Source: Arion vulgaris (Eukaryota; Mollusca; Gastropoda; Stylommatophora; Arionidae). Taken from it: a stretch of 64,000 nucleotides of DNA. Both the position numbers and the translations under genes were made by a program. Of the stretch, positions 36,401 through 43,600 are shown piece after piece. The notes beneath the pieces were generated by a model that was not told the DNA's origin, did no database searches, and saw only the letters and a program-made list of their open reading frames with translations. The number at the start of each line of letters is the position of its first letter. Position 1 is the stretch's first letter. Where the stretch lies: the NCBI GenBank assembly GCA_020796225.1, contig CM036755.1, positions 65,044,049-65,108,048 on the forward strand, read 5' to 3'.

Positions 36401-36838
36401 AACAAAGCCAACTTAAACAAACAAGTTGCCAACTGTTGTCATGCAGCTTGCTCTGGACTTGTCCATCAATTCAGATCCATGACCACCTCAAAACAAACAT
36501 ATTATTAACAATCACTTACCAAAACGTCATTGCATATCCCCTTCAGCTCTTCCTCTATAATCTGGCGGTAAGTTCGCAATTGGGCCTTCGGCTCACTCCT
36601 CTGTTTTAGACTCTATGCTTGAAACAACTCTCCATGCCGATCTTCGGGCACCAACAACGTTCTTGTAGGCAACAGACAGTAGGTTCCGTTCCTCGTTGTC
36701 GAGAGGCGCTCCTGATGACTCGGAGTAAACGTGATTAACACAATTTTTCATGGCATCGGCCATATCATCATACCTTTCAGCTTGCTCTGCAAGCTTCGCA
36801 CTGTGCACATATTGTTCCTTGGTAGTAAAATTACTCAT
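15412..36838 (-). CDS. 14-3-3 protein, complete, five exons
   Basis: A dimeric cytosolic adaptor that binds phosphoserine/threonine motifs. Exons (minus): 36838-36520, 31693-31558, 22713-22552, 17270-17175, 15465-15412 (TGA). Donors are GTAAG, acceptors AG, and phases chain. About 254 aa after frame repair. It begins [20 protein letters not shown]. Groove motifs are present: [19 protein letters not shown] (Lys/Arg), [10 protein letters not shown] (Arg-Tyr), [13 protein letters not shown] (Asn), [16 protein letters not shown], and LWTSD in the last exon, ending DAENQ. The body is zeta/gamma-like; the paralogue is not assignable. Odd: helix-2 loop [16 protein letters not shown] is about five residues long of normal, and [16 protein letters not shown] is unusual. 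Frame breaks lie at homopolymers: TTTT 36604-36607 (exon 1) and TTTTT 22680-22684 (exon 3). They are probably sequence errors, since all other exon structure is intact. Confidence 0.93.
16128..16290 (+). mobile_element. SINE-B, 3' end missing
   Basis: In 14-3-3 intron 4. Head and core through GCAATTGCTCTGAGGG; no GAA tail. Confidence 0.78.
16485..16840 (-). repeat. SINE-D-related repeat
   Basis: Longer copy of the 5340-5555 repeat. Its left part also matches SINE-D 3' regions (TTATCAGTGTCTCCTGCCAT, GACTTCAGAGGT). Confidence 0.65.
16860..16953 (-). mobile_element. SINE-A head/core fragment
   Basis: Core in reverse (AGTCGCCTCTTACAACATG) and head GTAACCACTCGGG. Confidence 0.82.
17490..17765 (+). 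repeat. Family E repeat, copy 1
   Basis: Matches 21225-21590 and, inverted, 59540-59755. Contains CATATATAAGCGTGAGAT (TATA-like) and three tandem copies of a ~19-bp GTAGGTTGATCAACAGCA unit. Non-coding; could be a solo LTR or a MITE-like element. Confidence 0.7.
17845..18790 (-). mobile_element. LINE-b RNase H/3' end, split by SINE-A
   Basis: The minus strand matches 24647-25824: end [39 protein letters not shown], and an RNase H part around QWIPSHxGIPxNE. Interrupted at 18161-18419. Confidence 0.8.
18161..18419 (-). mobile_element. SINE-A, full copy in LINE-b
   Basis: 259 bp, TSD TGCTCATATTA (18150-18160 and 18420-18430). The uninterrupted LINE-b copies run across this site. Confidence 0.93.
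18795..18878 (-). repeat. tRNA-like sequence (pseudogene or SINE head)
   Basis: On the minus strand: TAACGCGTTGGACTATGGGT followed by GGTTCAATTCCGC, an excellent B-box. The A-box is weak and the acceptor stem does not pair, so I do not call a functional tRNA. Confidence 0.5.
19120..19265 (-). repeat. SINE-tail relic with 39-bp tandem pair
   Basis: Diverged SINE-A/B tail (GTTCATTCTTATCAACCAAG) followed by two tandem 39-bp units, GCGCATCCGTTAGGCCCTT and on. Confidence 0.6.
19627..21190 (-). mobile_element. LINE-a, 5'-truncated, RNase H and Cys/His tail
   Basis: The best-preserved LINE ORF in the window. The 5' part (21161-20658) reads [20 protein letters not shown], the post-RT segment. After a frame change, 20751-19633 carries RNase H with [11 protein letters not shown] (Asp), [14 protein letters not shown] (Glu), [12 protein letters not shown] (Asp) and [14 protein letters not shown] (Asp). 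Then comes [19 protein letters not shown] and [19 protein letters not shown]. It ends [11 protein letters not shown] over a GAAGAAGAAG tail. Possible TSD GATAAGTCAATTT (19612-19624) / GGTAAGTCTATTT (21191-21203). Architecture of I-group LINEs; exact clade not assigned. Confidence 0.85.
21225..21590 (+). repeat. Family E repeat, copy 2 (two partial units)
   Basis: Two consecutive units, each with ATATAAGCGT[TG]AGATG. The right one is a close inverted match of 59540-59755 up to GGATTCATTCCCGATCC. Confidence 0.75.
21591..22146 (-). mobile_element. SINE-A split by SINE-D
   Basis: Tail and middle at 21591-21734, core and head at ~22046-22146. The junction with family E (CCGATCCTCCTCATTCTTC) is the same as at 59.53 kb. 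Confidence 0.82.
21735..22045 (+). mobile_element. SINE-D (tRNA-derived), reference copy
   Basis: The head has GTTGATAGCTCGGCCTGCTA and the B-box GGGTTCGAACC. The middle reads CTCTGAAGTCGGAGAAAATC, and the 3' end ATGAAACTTCGCCTGAGTTG. Inserted in SINE-A with a short imperfect duplication ACATGTG / ACACGTG. Confidence 0.78.
22785..23293 (-). mobile_element. LINE-d 3' end, 5'-truncated
   Basis: 509 bp, TSD ACATTCAATAC (22774-22784 and 23294-23304). The minus strand encodes [49 protein letters not shown], and ends [13 protein letters not shown] over ACGCAAAGAAGAAGAAG. That tail is the same as the SINE-A 3' tail. In 14-3-3 intron 2. Confidence 0.9.
23672..24160 (-). mobile_element. SINE-B split by LINE-b
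   Basis: Tail CAAGCGCTCCATTCTACCAC at left. It resumes at 23979 after the LINE and runs through the core to about 24160. Confidence 0.83.
23748..23967 (+). mobile_element. LINE-b, 220-bp 5'-truncated insertion
   Basis: TSD TCCGAGCTTAA (23737-23747 and 23968-23978). Only the last coding portion and the tail AACGAAAGGAAGAA are present, as expected of aborted target-primed reverse transcription. Confidence 0.9.
24211..24450 (+). mobile_element. SINE-A, near full-length
   Basis: Head GCCAGAGTGGTTACC, core and tail GAACGAACGAAACGGAGAAG. TSD not clear. Confidence 0.85.
24482..25918 (-). mobile_element. SINE-A split by LINE-b
   Basis: Tail part 24482-24646, head part 25825-25918. Outer TSD AAGCCTAATT (24472-24481 and 25920-25929). 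Confidence 0.9.
24647..25824 (+). mobile_element. LINE-b, 5'-truncated, inside SINE-A
   Basis: 1178 bp, TSD CCAAACCTCC / CCAAACTTCC (24637-24646 and 25825-25834). Encodes [20 protein letters not shown] (RNase H Asp), [50 protein letters not shown], and a C-terminal Cys/His segment that has lost part of CTCGQA. Tail (GGAA)n. A stop at NA*DAIKV and frame slips make it non-functional. This copy is the empty-site allele for the SINE in the 33.5 kb copy. Confidence 0.9.
25930..27387 (-). mobile_element. LINE-g (RTE-like) RT domain, 5'-truncated
   Basis: 1458 bp, TSD AAGCCTAATT (25920-25929 and 27388-27397). The minus strand encodes [67 protein letters not shown] (catalytic ADD), [13 protein letters not shown] and [17 protein letters not shown]. 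It ends [20 protein letters not shown] over a GAGAGA tail. There are several frame breaks. It resembles RTE-type LINEs known from flatworms, cnidarians and molluscs. Confidence 0.88.
27405..27697 (-). mobile_element. SINE-F, full copy
   Basis: Minus-strand head: GTCTGTAGCTTAAGTGGTAG (very good A-box TAGCTTAAGTGG), then GGTTCAAACTCTG (box B). The body includes GCAAATTCGTTCTTGTAG and ends ACTCGTTTATTGTGGTTGAT. Confidence 0.82.
27698..28329. other. No recognisable feature
   Basis: A+T-rich intron sequence of the 14-3-3 gene; no repeat match. Confidence 0.5.
28330..28440 (+). repeat. Family K repeat, unbroken copy
   Basis: TTACCCCATATGGCTC and CCACCTGCCGAGAGTATTG match 4340 onward. Continues through AACAATCCTAGGAGTCTCTG without the SINE-B. 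Confidence 0.65.
28500..29460 (+). mobile_element. LINE-f RNase H and CPEC tail, long open frame
   Basis: One uninterrupted 309-codon frame (28530-29459). RNase H motifs: [20 protein letters not shown] (Asp), [15 protein letters not shown] (Glu), [17 protein letters not shown] (Asp) and [18 protein letters not shown] (His/Asp). Then [53 protein letters not shown]. It is related in design to LINE-a to -e but not close in sequence. The RT part is missing (5' truncation). The intact frame suggests a recent insertion. On + within an intron of a - gene. Confidence 0.85.
29461..30169. other. No recognisable feature
   Basis: Unique-looking sequence; short open frames without family resemblance. Confidence 0.45.
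30170..30400 (-). repeat. SINE-D-like repeat
   Basis: Contains GACTTTAGAGGTACTCGTAAT-like and CACTAGCGCAGTGTGTTAAT segments resembling a reversed SINE-D/tRNA-like head. Diverged. Confidence 0.5.
30905..31035 (-). repeat. Diverged SINE-A/B tail
   Basis: GTTCGTTCTTATCGACCAGT then ATATGTTTGGTCTGAGCCAAG, intermediate between SINE-A and SINE-B tails. Similar to 19.12 kb. Confidence 0.6.
31119..31373 (-). mobile_element. SINE-A, full copy
   Basis: 255 bp, TSD GCACTCTTTAA / GCACACTTTAA (31108-31118 and 31374-31384). Lies about 180 bp from 14-3-3 exon 2 in intron 2. Confidence 0.9.
31795..32045 (-). mobile_element. LINE-c RNase H fragment
   Basis: The minus strand matches 51570-51720 ([17 protein letters not shown] region). 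In 14-3-3 intron 1, next to exon 2. Confidence 0.7.
32446..32695 (+). mobile_element. SINE-B
   Basis: Head GGGGCCTGCAAGGAAAGC, core diverged, hairpin CTAGGGAAGCTACCCTAG, tail GATATGGAGCGTTCAAGAAG. Confidence 0.85.
33010..33380 (-). mobile_element. LINE C-terminal remnant
   Basis: The minus strand reads [40 protein letters not shown] and [20 protein letters not shown], the familiar tail of RT LINE ORFs. Open, so moderately recent. Confidence 0.78.
33459..34632 (+). mobile_element. LINE-b copy with nested SINE-A
   Basis: TSD AAGATCATTAG (33448-33458 and 34633-34643). About 910 bp of LINE after removing the SINE and its duplicated target. RNase H and Cys/His tail are better kept than at 24.9 kb: [36 protein letters not shown]. 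Tail (GGAA)n. Nearly identical to 24647-25824 over the shared part. Confidence 0.93.
33538..33793 (-). mobile_element. SINE-A, full copy in LINE-b
   Basis: 256 bp, TSD AGTCACT (33531-33537 and 33794-33800). The 25 kb LINE-b copy reads straight through AGTCACTCTCAG, defining both SINE ends. Confidence 0.95.
34850..35660 (+). mobile_element. Old RTE-like LINE remnant
   Basis: [32 protein letters not shown] (RT palm), later [16 protein letters not shown] and [11 protein letters not shown]. Many stops. Confidence 0.7.
35661..36519. other. No recognisable feature
   Basis: A+T-rich part of 14-3-3 intron 1. Confidence 0.5.
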
Positions 36839-38290
36839 TGTTAAAGTCTAAAATATGTTTGAGCAGACCACAGCTCTGCTGGAATTAAACAGAAATGTTC
36901 CAAGATGGCGTGCGACTTGCTCTACTTTTGGATATTACTCACATAATTCTATATCAGTAATAAAACATTAAAACACACCCTATATTGAGATTTTTTATTT
37001 CAAAATACAAATATTAATTATAATTTAGTTGTGAAAGCTATTATTACTAGTCCTTTCACAAAATACTATTAGCCTGCTGATGAATTATTTTTAAACGGGT
37101 AACTGCACTTCCGCAAAATTTGCTAACGTGAGATCGTATTCATCCGCGCTACCGGGAATGCGAATGCGGAATTTGTCCGGAGGTTTGACGTCACAATTTC
37201 TATGGCAACCGCAGAACAGTAAATGTTTTCAAAATATTATTTTACACACTCCTATTGCTATTGTCATATATAAAGATTTGTTTCTTATCCAGTAACCACC
37301 TGTACCATTCCAAAGTATGCTCTACAGACGCGCTATAAAAGTCTCAGACTGACCACTGCTTTCTTTTAGCGCATTCAAGTTGCCATCTGAGATTGGACAC
37401 GGAGGACTTCAGACAATATACCAAGACTACACTATGATATCCATCTAAACGGTACTTTGTATATTTGTCTGGACGTTACAAATTATCAACTTCTCTACAG
37501 TAAGTAAGATACTGACAGGAAATCTACCCATGTAATGTTTCTACATCTACGATAGTGAAAGTAGTATTAGCGCAAAGACGAACTGGTTTTATTTCACGAA
37601 AATCAATAAGGAAACTTTGGATGCTGAAAACTGACTTCTATATTTGTCCGGGACATTAACGTGGAAGTATTAAAGTTAGTGCAAAAGAAGATGACGCTTC
37701 ATTAGAGGGAATCCAATCAAATTACACCACTACATAGTGTGCTTTGTTACATCCTGATATTATGAAGATGCCAAGTCCGTAATCTACCACGGACACAAAC
37801 AGTTGATGAAACAGAAAACAGAAGAACGAGTAATTTGCTCAAGATATGCAGCTACCATAACATTGAGAGCTGCAAAACGACGATTGCAATGCTGTATAGT
37901 TTGTTCAACATGATATTGGAAAGATAGGCTATGATCAAGCTTATTTCAATATAGCGCAGCATGTCACGACACTCAATAGTCTATCAGTTGTGATTTTGAG
38001 TAGGTAAGTCCTGACTATGGAATAATCCAAAGAGCACCACAACATACGCGCCTTCTCATGATTGGTCTGAGAGCAAGACTCCCTACACCAAACCAAGATG
38101 GTAAGTAATGTTCCCTGAATGTCTTCGATCATTTCTTGTCCTTGATCCAGTCCTATATATTGATCCATTAATACGTCTGGGCCGATATACTGGCTCGTAT
38201 ATTTGAAGATGTCGCAAAGCCAGTATACTGCCTACTTTAGTATATGTTACAAAGTAAATGAGTCCGAAAGTAAAAAATTTATGAGCTAAA
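36839..38290. other. 14-3-3 upstream region; no exon seen
   Basis: 5' UTR and promoter of the 14-3-3 gene should start here on the minus strand. A TATAAAA at 37334-37340 faces +, away from 14-3-3, followed by GTCTCAGACTGACC. Two similar phrases, TATATTTGTCTGGACGTTA (~37458) and TATATTTGTCCGGGACATTA (~37640), hint at an old repeat. Confidence 0.4.
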
Positions 38291-38369
38291 TGGTTATGGT
38301 ATCAACTGCAAAAGTCAATATCTGACCCAATTTGGTTGACTATTTGCTGTGTAAATATTGAACAATATG

Positions 38370-38720
38370 GGTGATAGAAGGGAAACTCCATGTTAATTTC
38401 GATTATATACATGCAGGGTCTGGCGTCCATGTTCATAAACGTAGTTCCTCGGTCCTCTCCGTCAAAGAAGCAGCTAAGGATAAACCCCACATTTTAGCAA
38501 AGAGAGTATCGTGGTTGAAAAGACCACTTTATTATAAGCATCCTCCAAGTCAATGACCACAGCAACAGTCTCTTGCTTGGAAGCTTTCATAAACGTGCCA
38601 GCATTGTCCCAAGTCTCTTTCGTTGCCCGATAGCTGCTCAACGTGACAGGAACTCGAGGCCAACTTATACACCCCCCACCCACCATCCCCCTCAACCCCA
38701 CAAAAAATGAGGCTTGCACA
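38370..38720 (-). mobile_element. RT LINE fragment
   Basis: The minus strand reads KASKQETVAVVIDLEDAYNK, an RT palm segment (Asp in DLEDAY). About 45 bp of it recur at 39508-39560, after SINE-B. Confidence 0.65.
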
Positions 38721-38789
38721 CGGTTGGGCTAAAGGTTTCCTGTTGCTTGATCTTTGGTTTGGGGGTCTAAATTACTACGGGTCTAAGTA

Positions 38790-39145
38790 TTTTTCAATAG
38801 ATCCCTGGTTTCAGTGTATGTGAGATCGAGTTCCTAGTCCTATCGGAGACGGACTATTAAACGTAGGTCCCGTGTTCAGGTTGAGCACGTAAAAGAAACC
38901 TTGGAAATTCAAAACCGATAAGAGTAGGTTGGAAAGTCGCTGCCTGGGCAAAATTTAATGAAAAGATTTAAAATAAAAATTCCTATAAAATATTTTCACC
39001 ATCTTCAAAATTACACCGGGAACCCTCGCCGGTGGGTGATACAGAGTTCGGTCACTGCAGCTGAGATCTTCCTGTGTAAGACAGAGATCGAAGCACACAT
39101 GGTTACTCACCGAATTGCAATGATGATGGTATTATCAATCAATCA
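38790..39145 (+). repeat. Family M repeat, copy 2
   Basis: Same landmarks as copy 1, ending in TCAATCAATCAATCAA, a (TCAA)n tail. Confidence 0.78.
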
Positions 39146-39245
39146 ATCAATTACTACAAGTACTTCAGAAGTCGAATAAAGGTTCGCCTGAATGGCGAGG
39201 GGCACTGATAAGAAAAAAACTAGCCTTCACGCATAAATCTGATAT
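39146..39245 (+). repeat. SINE-D 3' fragment
   Basis: AAGTACTTCAGAAGTCGAAT and GGCGAGGGGCACTGATAAG as in other SINE-D pieces. Confidence 0.5.
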
Positions 39246-39324
39246 TATACGCCATGTCTACGACTTAATTCAGAGCGGGCGAAAGAGATAAAACAAAATA
39301 TGCATCACATCACGAAGGTATCTG

Positions 39325-39511
39325 ATTGTACCATGTGCAAGTTATGCGCCTACAAGTAGGCCAGTACATCTGATTTCTGCGACGCTTTTTATTTACCAGG
39401 GTAGCTTCCCTAGGCCCTACCTCAGTCGCCTCTTACGACATACCTTGTAGGTTGAAGTTGTACTATTCTTTGCTTCCCGTGTGGGTCCCGATACCACACG
39501 GCACGGGCGAT
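39325..39511 (-). mobile_element. SINE-B, tail missing
   Basis: Starts at GCAAGTTATGCGCCTACAAG and runs through the core to CACGGGCGAT. Confidence 0.8.
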
Positions 39512-39599
39512 CCTCCAAGTCAATGACCACAGCAACAGTCTCTTGCTTTGATTGGAAGCTCTCATAAACGTGTTCACGTGACAGGAACTCGAGGCCAAC

Positions 39600-40115
39600 G
39601 CCCCCTCCTTTACTGTAGCATAGTATCAGATCTTATTTGTCATATTGAGGCTGTTAGAGCTAACTCATGCCAACTGAGACAGTTATTACCGTTCTCTAAT
39701 GGCTCTCTTAGACTATTCGCTGCTGCGGTTATTTTGTCCGACACACAGACCATGTTTCAAAATATGTTGGTATCAGTATGTCTCCCAAAAAAAAAGAAAA
39801 TTACGTTTCATATAACACCAAACTATATTTAGGATTATTTATAACAGGCACTCCTAAACCAAACGACCTCATCCAGTCAGCTCAAAGTAGCAAATGCTCT
39901 TTGGCGTAGATCAAGCCAAATATACGGCACTAAAAGATCATTAAAGAGTATCATACGATGCGTACGGAACGACCTCCCCAAAGGCAGGAAATCCGATAGA
40001 GAAGTCGCACCTCACTAATTAACTCTGGCCGTAAAAGTACCAATGGTACGAGAACTCAAGGAAAGAGTTACACGGACAACAGGTCTCCTGCAACGATCAC
40101 ACTTGGAGGATCTAA
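39600..40115. mobile_element. Decayed LINE-like sequence
   Basis: Short coding-like stretches (VILSDTQTMFQN; SSKVANALWRRSSQIYG; LKERVTRTTGLLQRSHLEDL) resemble LINE pieces but the frame is lost. Low certainty. Confidence 0.35.
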
Positions 40116-40117
40116 GC

Positions 40118-40275
40118 TTCAAGTACCTCTGATGTCGGCGAGGCTGTCCGTATGGTTGAGGGACACCTGTAAAAGGGTAATTTAGGCCTCTCGCAAAAAT
40201 CAGTCAGAAGTACAATTTCCTTGCGTCATGACTTTCGCCTGAATTGACAGCGGCCGTTCGCGGAAGAAGAAGAAC
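40118..40275 (+). repeat. SINE-D 3' part
   Basis: TACCTCTGATGTCGGCGAGG to GCCTGAATTGACAGCGGCCG, ending GGAAGAAGAAGAA, a GAA tail like those of SINE-A/B. Confidence 0.6.
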
Positions 40276-40580
40276 AGTCAAAGACATTAGGGAGAGATAC
40301 TGCATGATATTTCAGAATAGATACAGTATAATCAATGAAAATGGCCTGAAAAGGAAGACGCTCCTTGAGAAAATCTGATGGAAATATTACACAAAGGGAC
40401 CTTTTCTTGAACCCACAGGGAAAGTGAAAGAGAGTAAGCTTAGAAATACACGGAGAAGAGATTTGGAGGTAGAGATTAACGATTTACAGATGTGCTGGAG
40501 GGAGCTACAGGAAACAGCTAAAGATAGGAAAACTCGGCATGAGTTGGTTGAGGGCCTATTCTCTAATCATGATTAAAAAG
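40276..40580 (+). mobile_element. LINE-g 3' end
   Basis: Ends ELQETAKDRKTRHELVEGLF, matching the LINE-g C-terminus at 25.95 kb. Confidence 0.7.
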
Positions 40581-40650
40581 TCATAAGAGAGAAGGTAAGA
40601 GGGAAGGGGGAGGGGGGTTGTAAAAATACAAGCATTGATGAACTGTTAGG

Positions 40651-41166
40651 CACCCGAGTGGTTACCGGGCCCAAATTTGGGTGTAAAGAATAGAACCACT
40701 GTTACCTGCCATGCATGTCGTAAGAGGCGACTAAGGAGGTTTGGCTGAAATCGGATGCATGTGTCCTAAGCGTGTAGAAGTCTATGCGTTTAGGGGCCTA
40801 CCAAACCAATGTGCAACGTATACACGTTCTTGGCAAAGATCAAACATATCACAAAGAGTGATCTTCTTCTTTGCGTTCGTTCTTTACGACCAATTTTAAT
40901 CACCCTTTGTGATATGTTTGATCTTTGCCATGAACGTGTATACGTTACACATTGGTTTGGTAGGCCGCTAAACACATAGACTTCTACACGTTTAGACACA
41001 TGCATCCGATTTCAGCCAAACCTCCTTAGCCGCCTCTTACGACATGCATGGCAGGTAACAGTGGTTCTATTCTTTACACCCCAAATTTGGGCCCCGGTAA
41101 CCACTCGGCGTAACAACAAAGAGTGATTAAAATTGGTCGTAAAGAACGAACGCAAAGAAGAAGAAG
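40651..41166 (+). mobile_element. SINE-A (outer) containing an inverted SINE-A
   Basis: TSD AACTGTTAGG (40641-40650 and 41167-41176). The outer copy is split at 40861 and resumes at 41127. Confidence 0.93.
40862..41115 (-). mobile_element. SINE-A (inner), in SINE-A
   Basis: TSD ACAAAGAGTGA (40851-40861 and 41116-41126), which is SINE-A's own tail region. Confidence 0.93.
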
Positions 41167-41439
41167 AACTGTTAGGAATGCTAAAAGAGTCAATACATCA
41201 AACATTGTCAAAAATCATTTCAGAAATTAAACACAAAGTATCGAGTCAAAAATTGATGACGGAGAACATTGAAGCAGAAAGAAACAGGCAGAATACTATG
41301 TCAGGCTAAATAGAGAAATAAAAGATAAGTATTGGACAGAGAATCAGAATTGGTGCAATCTGGGATGCAGTGCCGTATTAGCTCTATAGCAGAAATAGCA
41401 AATGCTACGGGACAGGCGTTTCTGGAGGCCCCGCGCCTA

Positions 41440-41835
41440 GAGCAGAAAGTGTTTAGCTGGTAAAACTATCAAACACTTTTTGGATGACATCTCAAATAAC
41501 ATGGATCAAAAGGTAAAGTGTCGTAATCAGGCGTACGGACTAGTTTCGAAGATGAGTAAGTTGGAAACGGGAATAATGACCATTATATGGAACGTAATTC
41601 TAGAACTCTTGCAAGCGGAGTAGGTTCTTTTTCGACATTAAGGAGTATAAAAAGTGAGTTAAGGCACATGATGGGACAAGATCGTCTAAATAGCCACACT
41701 TTAATGAACATCGAATGTAATTTACTTAGAGAAATTGATTTGTCTAGTGTTAACTCTAAATTGGCAAAATTAAATCGAGAAACGTTTGATTGTAGAAGTT
41801 ATATTTTATTTTATTATCATACAAAACCTAGGGCC
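41440..41835 (+). mobile_element. hAT transposase C-terminal remnant (ZMYM/TTF type)
   Basis: SKMSKLETGIMTIIWNVILE, then after a frame change GSFSTLRSIKSELRHMMGQD and RLNSHTLMNIECNLLREIDL. This matches the hAT dimerisation region (SFSTLRR-IK---R--MGQ-RLN pattern, recalled). N-terminal parts are not seen. Confidence 0.72.
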
Positions 41836-42227
41836 ACTTGGTAACATTTGCTACAGAACCCGGATTGGATTAATCCGGCACTGTCTGCTTATCCTTAATA
41901 GCGTTCATTTACAATTATGTCAACCCCACAGGCCAAATAATAGTCACTTTCACTCACTCAAAATGATTGCATTACAGTTCAGGCCTGAACCATAAGTCAT
42001 TAAAGATAAACATTTAAAACATCACTAATGTTTGTCATCAGCAGGTTCATTAGAATTCACACAGTGTTGTCATTATAAATGGCAACATCAACGCCGTGAA
42101 CTCACTTACGAGTCACTGAACTCAACTGAACTGTTTAAAGTGCCAGTTGATTGAGTGAGTGACCATTATTCAGTTCCCGATTTACTGAACACAAATGACG
42201 CCAACATCACTCATTCACTGAGTGTCA

Positions 42228-42479
42228 CGCCCGAGTGATTACCGGGGCCAACATTTGGGGTGTAAAGAATAGAACCACTGTTACCTGCCACGCATGTCGT
42301 AAGAGGCGACTAAGGAGGTTAGGCTGAAATCGGATGCACGTGTCCTAAACATGTAGAAGTCTATGCATTTAGGGGCCTACCAAACTAATGTGCAACGTAT
42401 ACACGCTCTTGACAAAGATCAAATATCACAAAGAGTGATTAAAATTGGTCGTAAAGAATGAACGCAAAGAAGAAGAAGA
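42228..42479 (+). mobile_element. SINE-A, full copy
   Basis: Head CGCCCGAGTGATTACC to tail AACGCAAAGAAGAAGAAG. Abuts the LINE 3' end directly, without a readable TSD. Confidence 0.88.
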
Positions 42480-43140
42480 TTCGCACACTGCTCAGGATGG
42501 GGCAGTCTTGCAGGATGTGCTCTGGGAACTGCTTTGATGCTCCACAGGTGCAGACAACCGAGTTCATGAGACCCATTCTTCTTCTTCTTTGTGTTCGTTC
42601 TTTACGACCAATTTGAATCACTCTTTGTGATACGTTTGATCTTTGCCAAGAACGTGTATACGTTGCACATTATTTGTAGAGACCCATTCTATGGAGGTGT
42701 GCTCTGAGACTGCAGTGTCCCGTTCTAAGTCTGAAGACTGTGTTTTTCTGTTTAGTGTATTTATACTGTCGTGTTCTGGGTTGTATCCTCGGTTTGTTTT
42801 TCTCCATATCTTTTTCTGGATTGTTTCAGGAGAGTCTTTGCTTCTGTAAAGCGTTGTGTTGGATAGTGTTGTGTAAGGCTCCCTCCAGCCCTTGCGAGTT
42901 TGTAAGCCTTTTCATTTCCTGGTATGCCACAGTGTGTTGGTATCCACTGTAAGACTAGTTCTGGGGTTGTTTTTTTTAAACAGCAAGCTGTTTTTTGCTG
43001 AATATCCTGCATGAGCTTGTCTTGTTTGGGACATGAGATGGCATGGAGAACGGATCTTGAGTCGCTAAAGACTGCAGTATTTTTTGCTGACACCTGCTGG
43101 TCGTTGAGAATCTGGCTTTCCCTTATAAGATTTGACATTT
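42480..43140 (-). mobile_element. RNase H LINE fragment, split by SINE-A
   Basis: The minus strand reads TAVFSDSRSVLHAI, QWIPTHCGIPGNEKAYKLAR and GLMNSVVCTCGASKQFPEHI, ILQDCP. LINE-a to -d type architecture, own subfamily. Confidence 0.8.
42580..42678 (-). mobile_element. SINE-A, 99-bp 5'-truncated insertion
   Basis: Perfect 12-bp TSD GAGACCCATTCT (42568-42579 and 42679-42690). Only the tail third of SINE-A is present. Confidence 0.93.
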
Positions 43141-43309
43141 TCCACTTCTATATACTTTAGTTGACACGAAATCTTTATACGAATCCACAGGTTAAGTGTC
43201 AAAAACAATATTAATTTGGCAAAATAGTAGAACTAATGCAACACAAATTAATTTTTTGATAAAGGTAAACCGATCAACACAGAGAAAATGTTCTGGCAAC
43301 AATTTTATT

Positions 43310-43600
43310 TTATAAGAATCGATAACTGGGATGTTCTTCAGTCTCTTGGCGACCAACTGTTGGATGAGGACACTAAAATTGTCGTTGAATAAATCCAGCG
43401 ACTTAAGGAATTTGGAATTACACGCTGTGCAAGTAGAGCTGGATGCTTGAGGGTAGAGAGAGAGTGTGTTTAGCCAGCGAGCCACAAGAACCATCAGTAT
43501 GAATTCCCTTTGACATCTGTTGGGGGAAACTAAACTCCTATGGGTCTGTCCGGAGTGTTGTAACGTCAGTTCAGTAACCAATACATATACGTATATACTA
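43310..43600 (+). mobile_element. LINE-f 3' remnant
   Basis: Matches 29.21-29.46 kb (DVLQSLGDQLLDEDTKIV; GVL/CPEC tail degraded). Confidence 0.75.

Noticed and set aside
37334..37340. TATAAAA as a promoter of a third gene or LTR
   Set aside because: No downstream exon, no paired LTR and no TSD could be found. Kept only as a note.
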